7,958 bases of DNA from an uncultured Erysipelotrichaceae bacterium (GTDB lineage Bacteria > Bacillota_I > Bacilli_A > RFN20 > CAG-826). A program made the translations under genes and the position numbers. Below are positions 1 through 5,355 of the stretch, in pieces (within the stretch, counting starts at the first letter, position 1; each line of letters starts with the position of its first letter). The notes below the pieces were generated by a model. It was not told the origin of the DNA, did not search any database, and saw only the letters and a program-made list of their open reading frames with translations. The stretch is taken from assembly GCA_902791085.1 (NCBI GenBank), contig CADAUN010000079.1:1-7958 (forward strand). The letters run 5' to 3'.

Positions 1-51
1 TCAAGAAAGGCTATAAAATAAACAAGTCAATGACAGATGGTTACGAGACCG

Positions 52-101
52 CAAAACAAAAGGGGCCGTCATTTACCCGTTAGGTTTTCGAACAGCCCCC
101 T
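52..101 (-). terminator. Riboswitch expression-platform terminator
   Basis: On the minus strand AGGGGGCTGTT (101 to 91) pairs with GACGGCCCCT (70 to 61), with one bulged G and a loop of about 20 bases, followed directly by TTTTGTTTTG. This is an intrinsic terminator immediately 3' of the SAM-I aptamer, as expected for the off state of an S-box leader. Bases 1-51 beyond it show no ribosome site or start codon, so the leader continues out of the window. Confidence 0.85.
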
Positions 102-208
102 CATGCATTTGCTTTCCCCCATCATCCAAGCTTTGGCACCTTGCCTTCCTATAGGGAGGTAGGTTGTCGGCAGGTCTAAGGGCTTGTCCCTCGCTGCTCT
201 CTTTATGG
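102..208 (-). promoter_or_regulatory. SAM-I (S-box) riboswitch aptamer
   Basis: Read on the minus strand, this leader carries the conserved S-box blocks in the right order: GAGGGACAAGCCC (192 to 180), a TTAGACC turn, CCGACAACC (170 to 162), a short P3 hairpin (CCTCCC/GGAAGG, about 160 to 144), then AAGGTGCCAAAG (142 to 131). These match the SAM-binding core of the SAM-I family. By family knowledge, S-adenosylmethionine binding favours a downstream terminator, so the gene is off when SAM is plentiful. The regulated gene lies to the left of base 1; typical targets are metK, methionine synthesis genes or a methionine transporter, but none can be confirmed here. The exact P1 and P4 pairing could not be fixed by eye, so the outer limits are approximate. 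Confidence 0.88.
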
Positions 209-215
209 CTTATTC

Positions 216-245
216 AATGTAAAACAAAGCAAGAAGAGTTGTCAA
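216..245 (-). promoter_or_regulatory. Promoter of the SAM riboswitch transcript
   Basis: A perfect -35 TTGACA (245 to 240), an 18-base spacer and a -10 TACATT (221 to 216, four of six consensus bases) place the transcript start near 209, just ahead of the aptamer. The -35 overlaps the stop codon of the antiporter-like remnant (242-244). The spacing and position make this a convincing sigma-A-type promoter. Confidence 0.75.
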
Positions 246-445
246 GGGTTAGAAGAAGATCCATTCTTTTCTAAGGTTTCCTTTGCGTCGTCTGTTAATA
301 GATGCGGGGCCGTAAGGCGCAACAAGATGGCGCCTAAAGGCGCGGTGAGCAAAATCGAAACCACGGAAACGGAAAGCACGATGGTGCCAGATTGGATGAC
401 CTGTTCTGCGTTTGGCAGTTTTTGTGCCAACAATTGATTGCCCAA
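242..445 (-). pseudogene. C-terminal remnant of a cation:proton antiporter-like membrane protein
   Basis: A 67-residue frame starting at TTG (445) contains a single hydrophobic segment (about residues 21-45) with the run SILLTAPLGAILLRL, then a short polar tail. The TAPLGA motif followed by a basic residue and a hydrophobic stretch resembles the last transmembrane helix of CPA-type Na+(K+)/H+ antiporters, which are normally about 400 residues. The preceding helices are absent: upstream in-frame sequence runs through the cupin gene's terminator hairpin (456-484) and its 3' end, and reaches a stop at 530-532. I therefore read it as a leftover tail of a deleted gene. A GGAGG lies about 10 bases before the TTG, inside that hairpin, so expression as a small one-helix protein is not excluded. 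The family assignment rests on recalled motif similarity only. Confidence 0.5.
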
Positions 446-484
446 ATCAAGAAGGCCTCCGCCGATTGGAAGGATCGGCGGAAG
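441..484 (-). terminator. Probable terminator of the cupin gene
   Basis: On the minus strand CTTCCGCCGAT (484 to 474) pairs over 11 base pairs, with one G-U, with ATCGGCGGAGG (466 to 456) across a 7-base loop. It begins 11 bases after the cupin stop. The downstream tract (CCTTCTTGATTT) is only moderately T-rich, so termination may be incomplete. Confidence 0.55.
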
Positions 485-495
485 GATGAAGTGAA

Positions 496-1137
496 TTAGA
501 AGTGGAGCAACAACGCCATCTTGAATGGCTTAGTGGCATCGAGCGCATGGAGCCCGTTTTTTGCCATGCGGAAGACATCGCCGGCAATGAGATGCGACGT
601 TACCCCTTCGTAGGTGAAATCCGCTTCGCCTTCTAAGGCGAGAATTAATGCTTCCCCAGGAGCGCGATGCGGGGACAACGCTTCTCCTTGGTCAAGAGAC
701 ATCACCACGAATTTCCCTTCTTTGCCATTCCAAAGATCCCAATTGGCGATGCCGTCTTTTTCCCAGGGAACCAGATTTTTTAGCATCAAAGGATTGTCGT
801 ACTTATCGGGAAGATTGAAACGACCTTCATTCCCTAGGGCAATCTCTAAATAAGCGCCACCTTTAACACTGCTTTGCCCAACCAATTCGTTTTCGTTTCG
901 AAGATAGAGCGCACCCGGAGCAAGCGGAATTTGCTTTTCTCCCTCGATATAGATTTCGCCACCCATCCCAAAATAAAATCCGGGATTGGGGTAGCTTTCT
1001 CTTGAAATGGAAGTGCCTTCTCCTAAGGCGAAATAGATTGCCTCCAAAGCGCCCGCTTCCAAAATTTTGCTTGAAAGCGTCATGCCTTTTCTTGGCGGAT
1101 GTTGTTCATATAAATTTCCTAAGTAGCCGTATGTCAA
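496..1137 (-). CDS. Two-domain cupin protein of unknown function
   Basis: The product is 213 residues if started at TTG 1137, or 195 if started at ATG 1083. It looks like a bicupin. The N-terminal barrel (about 30-102) has the cupin GxxYIEG/LAPG pattern but no histidines at the metal positions, so it is probably structural. The C-terminal barrel (about 140-213) has H157, E162 and H197 as likely metal ligands around HRAPGEAL and the LALEGEA turn, then IAGD and a conserved-looking MALLL end. This second half resembles a small stand-alone cupin family common in Firmicutes. No signal peptide is visible, so it is probably cytosolic. Substrate and reaction are unknown; cupins range from isomerases and dioxygenases to sugar-binding proteins. 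It follows rpmB but is separated from it by a terminator, so it needs its own promoter. The start is uncertain: TTG has no ribosome site, while ATG 1083 has AAAAGG only one base away. Confidence 0.8.
   Translation of the reverse strand: MTYGYLGNLYEQHPPRKGMTLSSKILEAGALEAIYFALGEGTSISRESYPNPGFYFGMGGEIYIEGEKQIPLAPGALYLRNENELVGQSSVKGGAYLEIALGNEGRFNLPDKYDNPLMLKNLVPWEKDGIANWDLWNGKEGKFVVMSLDQGEALSPHRAPGEALILALEGEADFTYEGVTSHLIAGDVFRMAKNGLHALDATKPFKMALLLHF
1107..1137 (-). promoter_or_regulatory. Candidate promoter of the cupin gene
   Basis: TTGACA (1137 to 1132) is a perfect -35, followed after 19 bases by TATATG (1112 to 1107, four of six bases); TTATAT is the option at 18 bases. If used, transcription would begin near 1100 and translation would have to start at ATG 1083, because the only upstream start codon (TTG 1137) is part of the -35 itself. 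The spacing is longer than ideal, so this is tentative. Confidence 0.35.
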
Positions 1138-1167
1138 AAGAGAATACTACAACGAGCAATATGCTTC

Positions 1168-1201
1168 AAAAAAACAAAAAGAAAAACGGGTTACCCCGTT
1201 T
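1168..1201 (-). terminator. rpmB intrinsic terminator
   Basis: On the minus strand AAACGGG (1201 to 1195) pairs with CCCGTTT (1190 to 1184) around a 4-base loop, followed by a long T-rich tract (1183 to 1168). It lies 27 bases after the rpmB stop and should isolate rpmB from the cupin gene. Confidence 0.9.
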
Positions 1202-1227
1202 GTCTTCTTTCAAAACAAGTTCAACGC

Positions 1228-1446
1228 TTAGTTGGCTTTGCTGTCATTGGCTTTCGCTGCTTTGACCGATTTGTTCAAAGCGCGGTAAGCGCGTGCACTC
1301 ATGCGGACTTCCACCATCTTGCCATCGATGTTGATTTTGTACTTTTGAAGATTGACATTCCAACGACGACGGGTTGCTAAGACGGAGTGGGAGCGGTTAT
1401 TCCCGCTCATCGGTCCTTTTCCTGAAATTGGGCAAACTCTGGACAT
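1228..1446 (-). CDS. rpmB: Large ribosomal subunit protein bL28
   Basis: This is a 72-residue basic protein with the bL28 signature: CPISGKGPMSGNNRSHS near the N-terminus, TRRRWNVNLQK (about 28-38), then a second strand pair ending in VRMSARAYRAL. bL28 is a structural component of the 50S subunit near the E site. Only one cysteine (C5) of the usual zinc-ribbon set is present, so it is the zinc-independent form, as in one Bacillus paralogue. The C-terminus carries a Lys/Ala/Asn-rich tail of about ten residues beyond the usual 62-residue core. ATG 1446 is chosen because GAGGTGAT (1458 to 1451), an eight-base match to the 16S anti-Shine-Dalgarno, sits four bases upstream. The gene is monocistronic, between its own promoter and a strong terminator. 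Confidence 0.97.
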   Translation of the reverse strand: MSRVCPISGKGPMSGNNRSHSVLATRRRWNVNLQKYKINIDGKMVEVRMSARAYRALNKSVKAAKANDSKAN

Positions 1447-1482
1447 AATTATCACCTCGAAACGCGAAAAATCGCAACGTTG

Positions 1483-1511
1483 AATATAGCACGCGCACGC
1501 CCTGAGGGCAA
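1483..1511 (-). promoter_or_regulatory. rpmB promoter
   Basis: TTGCCC (1511 to 1506), a 17-base GC-rich spacer and TATATT (1488 to 1483) form a good sigma-A-type promoter. The start of transcription should fall near 1476, giving a leader of about 30 bases before the rpmB ATG. No autoregulatory structure is evident in that short leader. Confidence 0.75.
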
Positions 1512-1564
1512 CCCTTTTTGAAAAGTCGTGATGAGAAAGAGCTTTTTTGACGGATTCCTGACAC

Positions 1565-1595
1565 TAGCCCATAGGGCTTTGTGTTAAACTATAAT
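1565..1595 (+). promoter_or_regulatory. Promoter of the glgCDA-leuS operon
   Basis: A perfect -10 TATAAT sits at 1590-1595. No good -35 exists at 16-19 bases: the candidates are GCCCAT at 17 and TAGCCC at 19. There is also no extended -10 TG. The -35 zone is occupied by a 13-bp palindrome, which suggests activator dependence or a repressor site. Transcription should start near 1602, inside the tandem repeat. The rpmB promoter fires in the opposite direction about 80 bases away. Confidence 0.6.
1566..1578. promoter_or_regulatory. Palindrome AGCCCATAGGGCT, possible operator
   Basis: This is a perfect 5-base inverted repeat, AGCCC and GGGCT, around ATA, centred about 20 bases upstream of the -10 of the glg promoter. 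Its placement over the -35 region is typical of an operator or activator half-site pair. The binding protein is unknown. It is too short, and its following tract too weak, to be a terminator. Confidence 0.35.
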
Positions 1596-1596
1596 C

Positions 1597-1620
1597 AAAT
1601 CTTACTTAAAATCTTACTTA
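1597..1620 (+). repeat. Perfect 12-bp tandem duplication in the glgC leader
   Basis: AAATCTTACTTA occurs twice in tandem (1597-1608 and 1609-1620), starting two bases after the -10 and covering the expected transcript start. It could be a recent slippage duplication or a repeated protein-binding site. It is the only perfect tandem repeat I noticed in the window. Confidence 0.9.
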
Positions 1621-1627
1621 CCAGCAG

Positions 1628-1634
1628 AAAGGAG
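1628..1634 (+). promoter_or_regulatory. Ribosome binding site fixing the glgC start
   Basis: AAAGGAG ends six bases before ATG 1641. This decides against the in-frame GTG at 1581, which lies upstream of the -10 element and so would not be in the transcript. Confidence 0.9.
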
Positions 1635-1640
1635 ATTGTT

Positions 1641-2780
1641 ATGGCCAATAAAATGGTAGCCATGATTCTGGCGGGCGGCAAAGGCACCAGACTCAAGGCT
1701 TTGACCGCTAAGGCAGCAAAACCAGCGGTTTTTTATGGCGGAAAATATCGCATTATTGATTTTCCACTCAGCAACTGCGCCAATTCTGGCATTCGGAATG
1801 TCGGTGTTCTCACCCAATACGAATCTAGCGAATTAAACCAGTACGTCGGAAATGGTGAGAAGTGGGGCTTAAACGGTGTCCGTTCCAGTGCCACTGTCCT
1901 TTCTCCAAAGCAAACGGAAGAAGGCTCTTCTTGGTATCGGGGAACGGCAGATGCCATTTATGAAAATTTAGATTGGCTAGAACGAATGAATCCTGACTAT
2001 GTGCTGATTCTTTCCGGCGATCACATTTATAGTTGCACTTATAACGAAATGTTAGAAAAGCACGTGAAATCCAAAGCCGATTGCACCATATCGGTTTATC
2101 CCGTTGCCTGGGAAGAAGCTTCGCGTTTTGGTATCTTGGTCGCTGGCAAAGACGATCAAATCATCAATTTCCAAGAAAAACCAAAGAAACCAGTGAGTAA
2201 CTTGGCTTCTATGGGCATCTATATCTTCAACTACAAAATATTTGTCGATTATTTAAAAGCCGATGCCAAAAAAGAAGATAGCGATCACGACTTTGGCAAA
2301 AACATCATTCCCAATATGATGGCCGATCATCGTAAAATGGTGGCTTATACCTATCATGGCTATTGGCGAGACGTCGGAACGGTTGCTTCATTGCATGCAG
2401 CCAATATGGATTTGCTCGACAACCGAGAAAAAGGCACCAACCTTTATTCGATGTTCGCCGGCAATCAGATTCTTTCCGAAGATCCGCATTCTGCCCCTCA
2501 ATATATTGGGCCAAAAGCGACCATCGAGGACTCTTTAATCAATCAAGGGGCTCAAGTTTATGGCGCGGCCATTCATAGTGTGATTTCGGGCGATACAAGA
2601 ATTGAAGAAGGGGCGCGTTGCGTGAACACAGTCGTTATGCCTGGCGCCGTTTTGCAAAAAGGCGCCGTGGTCCAAAATGCGATTATTGGACCAAATACCC
2701 TCGTTGCCGAAAATCAAATCGTGAATGGGGAAAATGGAGATATTGCTCTCTTAGTGAATCAAAAGGCGGCAAGATTATGA
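1641..2780 (+). CDS. glgC: Glucose-1-phosphate adenylyltransferase, catalytic subunit GlgC
   Basis: GlgC makes ADP-glucose and pyrophosphate from ATP and glucose-1-phosphate, the committed step of bacterial glycogen synthesis, in the cytosol. At 379 residues it has the usual length for Bacillota GlgC. The nucleotidyltransferase domain (about 1-250) shows the glycine-rich loop LAGGKGTRL (10-18), AKPAVFYGGKYRIIDFPLSN, GTADAIYEN (101-109), the metal-binding SGDHIY (D127), FQEKP (177-181, K180 for the sugar phosphate) and YWRDVGT (241-247). A left-handed beta-helix (about 288-360) follows, with hexapeptide-like repeats. All catalytic residues I can place are intact. It is first in the operon, and its TGA overlaps the glgD ATG by four bases, implying translational coupling and balanced amounts of the two subunits. 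Confidence 0.97.
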   Translation: MANKMVAMILAGGKGTRLKALTAKAAKPAVFYGGKYRIIDFPLSNCANSGIRNVGVLTQYESSELNQYVGNGEKWGLNGVRSSATVLSPKQTEEGSSWYRGTADAIYENLDWLERMNPDYVLILSGDHIYSCTYNEMLEKHVKSKADCTISVYPVAWEEASRFGILVAGKDDQIINFQEKPKKPVSNLASMGIYIFNYKIFVDYLKADAKKEDSDHDFGKNIIPNMMADHRKMVAYTYHGYWRDVGTVASLHAANMDLLDNREKGTNLYSMFAGNQILSEDPHSAPQYIGPKATIEDSLINQGAQVYGAAIHSVISGDTRIEEGARCVNTVVMPGAVLQKGAVVQNAIIGPNTLVAENQIVNGENGDIALLVNQKAARL

Positions 2781-3895
2781 AAGATGTCATCGGTTTAATC
2801 AATTGTTTTCAAGATCCCGATTTAGGCGGTCTTACCTCCCACCGTACCTTAGCCTCGACTTCTTTCCTTGGCCGTTATGCCTTTATGGACGTCGCAATGT
2901 CAAATTTCTCTAATTCCGGCATTGATAACGTTGCCGTCATGGTAAGAAATCACCAACGTTCCATTTTGAAACACATGGGGAACATGTCTTCTTGGGTCAA
3001 CAATACCAAAACAGGAAAAGTCACCATTTTAACGAATGAAAATGGTGTGCTTTATCCGGCTTACAACACCGACTTAAATGCCTTAAAGGAAAATGACTAT
3101 ATCCTTTATAACTCACAAGCCTCCGCCTTGGTTTTTGCTGCCCCTCATATTGTGGCCACCGTTGATTATGGCCCGGTTTTAGACGAACACTGGGCTCGCG
3201 ATGAATCGGTGACGGTTCTTTATAAAAAAGTCAACGATGCCGACACGAATTTCTTAGGCGGTTATTGCTTTGAGGTTTCCCCCGATGGCTACGTCGAAAA
3301 AGTGACCATCAACAAAGGAAAATCGAAAACGGCAAACGTTTCCTTAGAAACTTGGATATTAAACCGCGTCATTTTGGCCAAAATCGTGGAAGAATCCAAA
3401 AAATATGACATGTCGATGACCATTGGCGATTATCTTCGCTATGCCGTCAAAAACAAGACCATGAAGATTCATGCTTACGAATATCATGGTTATCTTCGTA
3501 ACTTTAATAGTTTTAAGAACTATATTCGTTATTCCTTTGAATTGTTACAACCAGAAGTGGCCAGCACCTTATTCCGACCAGAATGGCCTATCTTTACGTT
3601 AACGCACAATACGCCGCCCGCGCTTTATGGCCCACATGCCTCAATCGCGAATGCGTTTGTCTCAAACGGCTGCCATATTGACGGTGCTGTTTCCAATTCT
3701 GTGATTTGCCGTAATGTTGTGGTTGGCGAAGGCTCAAAGCTCAATCGTTGCATTGTTCTTTCGGGCGTTAGAATCGGAGAACATGTCACTCTGTCTGACG
3801 TGGTCATCGATAAATATGCCATCATTACCCCTCGTCACACGATTGAAGGGGATGAAGAAAATCCAATCTATCTCAAACAAGGGGTCATTTTATGA
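2777..3895 (+). CDS. glgD: Glucose-1-phosphate adenylyltransferase, regulatory subunit GlgD
   Basis: This 372-residue paralogue of GlgC is the partner subunit found in Bacillota; in Geobacillus-type systems it has little activity alone but raises that of GlgC. The fold is recognisable: RYAFMDVAMSNFSNSGI (33-49) matches the GlgC segment KYRIIDFPLSNCANSGI, YLRNFNS (239-245) replaces YWRDVGT, and a beta-helix (about 282-350) closes the protein. The catalytic features are degenerate. The glycine-rich loop is replaced by CFQDPDLGGLTSHR, and the SGD metal site by APHIVATVDY. It is therefore inferred to be non-catalytic and regulatory. ATG 2777 overlaps the glgC stop as ATGA, and its own stop overlaps glgA the same way. 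A longer in-frame reading from 2618 lies inside glgC and is rejected. Confidence 0.96.
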   Translation: MKDVIGLINCFQDPDLGGLTSHRTLASTSFLGRYAFMDVAMSNFSNSGIDNVAVMVRNHQRSILKHMGNMSSWVNNTKTGKVTILTNENGVLYPAYNTDLNALKENDYILYNSQASALVFAAPHIVATVDYGPVLDEHWARDESVTVLYKKVNDADTNFLGGYCFEVSPDGYVEKVTINKGKSKTANVSLETWILNRVILAKIVEESKKYDMSMTIGDYLRYAVKNKTMKIHAYEYHGYLRNFNSFKNYIRYSFELLQPEVASTLFRPEWPIFTLTHNTPPALYGPHASIANAFVSNGCHIDGAVSNSVICRNVVVGEGSKLNRCIVLSGVRIGEHVTLSDVVIDKYAIITPRHTIEGDEENPIYLKQGVIL

Positions 3896-5346
3896 ACATC
3901 GCAATGTTCGCTTCGGAAGCTTTGCCGCTTTCGAAAACCGGCGGTTTGGCCGATGTCGTTTATTCTTTAAGCAAAGAACTAAGCAAAGATAAAGCGAACG
4001 AAGTGGTGATTTTCACCCCTTATTACCAAAACGCCAAAATATCTGCGTTTCCGAAAATGAAAGATTTAGGCGAAATCGCCGTCGATCTTTCTTGGCGTCA
4101 CTTGCATGCCCATCTTTGGGAAGGAAGAAGTGGTCGCCTTCGTTATGTGTTGATTGAAAACGCCTATTATTTCCATCGGCCGGCTTTGTACGGATATCAC
4201 GACGATTGCGAACGTTTTGCTTTTTTTGGCAATGCCGCACTAGCCGCGCTTCGTTTCTTGCATTTTTCTCCTGATATCTTGCATGTTCACGATTGGCAAA
4301 CTGGGATGATTCCTTGTCTATTAAAAGAAAAAGAAGAATATCGAAACGATCCGTTGTTTGCCCACACAAAAACCGTCTTAACCATTCATAATCCAGCTTT
4401 CAAAGGCTTTATCGATCGTTATTTCTTAGCTGATTTCTGGGGCTTGCCCGATTCGCTTTATGACAATGGTCAAGTTCGCTTTGATAACATGGTGTCGACT
4501 TTAAAAGCAGGCATTGTCTATGCCGACAAAATCACAACCGTCTCTCCGAGCCATCGAAACGAATTGCTTTCACAAGCTAGCGATCAACGCTTAAACGGTG
4601 TTTTAGCCTTAAGAAAAGACGATTTTGAAGGCATTTTAAACGGCATTGATGTCGAAGAATGGAATCCCTCTAGTGATCCTTTCATCGCGAAAACTTATAC
4701 GGCAAAAACTTGGAAAGAAGGCAAAAAAGCCAATCAAAAGGCATTGCTTTCCACCTTTGGCTTAAAGAAAGGAAAAGGACCCGTTTTTGCCATGATTTCT
4801 CGCCTTTCGTGGCAAAAAGGCGTGGATTTGTTACTCGAATCCATTCCCCCATTTTTACAAACCAATAGTGAAGGGACGTTATTCATTTTGGGTTCAGGCG
4901 AATATGCGTTAGAGCGGAGAGTGCAAGCACTTCGTGACGCCTATCCGGAACGTGTTGGAGTTTATTTAGGATATCAAAATGCCTTATCCCATCAAATTTA
5001 TGCCGGGGCAGATTTCTTTTTAATGCCATCTTTGTTTGAACCCTGTGGCATTTCACAGATGATTGCCCAACGTTATGGCACCTTGCCGATTGTCCGTTAT
5101 ACGGGCGGTTTACGCGATACCGTAGACGGATATGATGGCGACATCACCAAATATGCGGACGGCATAGGCTTCCGCGATTATGACGTCGGGGGGCTAACTT
5201 ATGGCATATCAAAAGCGAATGAACTCTATCATAAGCCTTTAGAATACGCTAAAATCGTTGGCAATGCGCTTCGTAAAGACAATTCTTGGAAAAAGAGCGC
5301 AGCTGCTTATCTACGCCTATACGAAGCAGCAATCAAAGAGGAGTAA
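3892..5346 (+). CDS. glgA: Glycogen synthase GlgA (ADP-glucose type, GT5)
   Basis: GlgA transfers glucose from ADP-glucose to the non-reducing end of an alpha-1,4-glucan. The 484-residue length matches the family (about 477-485). The GT-B fold is evident. The N-terminal half has the ADP-glucose motif KTGGLADV (15-22), HDWQTG (133-138) and TIHNPAFKG (164-172), where the family more often has HNLAFQG. The C-terminal half has the phosphate-binding SRLSWQKG (R304, K309), EPCGISQM (catalytic E383) and TGGLRDTV (404-411). No signal peptide is present, so the enzyme is cytosolic. It starts at ATG 3892 inside the glgD stop, with AAGGGG at 3879-3884 as ribosome site. It uses the product of the two preceding genes directly. 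The branching enzyme it needs for normal glycogen is not in the window. Confidence 0.97.
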   Translation: MNIAMFASEALPLSKTGGLADVVYSLSKELSKDKANEVVIFTPYYQNAKISAFPKMKDLGEIAVDLSWRHLHAHLWEGRSGRLRYVLIENAYYFHRPALYGYHDDCERFAFFGNAALAALRFLHFSPDILHVHDWQTGMIPCLLKEKEEYRNDPLFAHTKTVLTIHNPAFKGFIDRYFLADFWGLPDSLYDNGQVRFDNMVSTLKAGIVYADKITTVSPSHRNELLSQASDQRLNGVLALRKDDFEGILNGIDVEEWNPSSDPFIAKTYTAKTWKEGKKANQKALLSTFGLKKGKGPVFAMISRLSWQKGVDLLLESIPPFLQTNSEGTLFILGSGEYALERRVQALRDAYPERVGVYLGYQNALSHQIYAGADFFLMPSLFEPCGISQMIAQRYGTLPIVRYTGGLRDTVDGYDGDITKYADGIGFRDYDVGGLTYGISKANELYHKPLEYAKIVGNALRKDNSWKKSAAAYLRLYEAAIKEE

Positions 5347-5355
5347 AGATACGTT

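Noticed and set aside
456..484. The 11-bp hairpin as a plus-strand terminator or an insertion-sequence end
   Set aside because: On the plus strand no T-run follows, no flanking target duplication is seen, and its place just after the cupin stop explains it as a minus-strand terminator.
1447..1455. GTG start three residues upstream for bL28
   Set aside because: The GTG is part of the Shine-Dalgarno GAGGTGAT itself; ATG 1446 gives the standard MSRVC start.
1566..1580. AGCCC/GGGCT hairpin as a terminator
   Set aside because: The stem is only five pairs, the following TTGTGTT is not a run of T, and no plus-strand transcript is expected to arrive there.
1581..1640. Upstream GTG start for glgC adding 20 residues
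   Set aside because: The GTG lies upstream of the TATAAT box at 1590-1595, the extra residues do not fit the family, and AAAGGAG sits correctly before ATG 1641.
2618..2776. N-terminal extension of glgD inside glgC
   Set aside because: It overlaps the glgC beta-helix out of frame, has no GlgD similarity, and the ATGA overlap at 2777 gives the expected start.
4013..4369. 118-residue minus-strand frame inside glgA
   Set aside because: It is antisense to a well-supported gene, low in recognisable features and without a ribosome site.
5347..5355. T-box or attenuator ahead of leuS
   Set aside because: Only nine bases separate the genes, so no leader structure can fit; nothing T-box-like was seen at the end of glgA.
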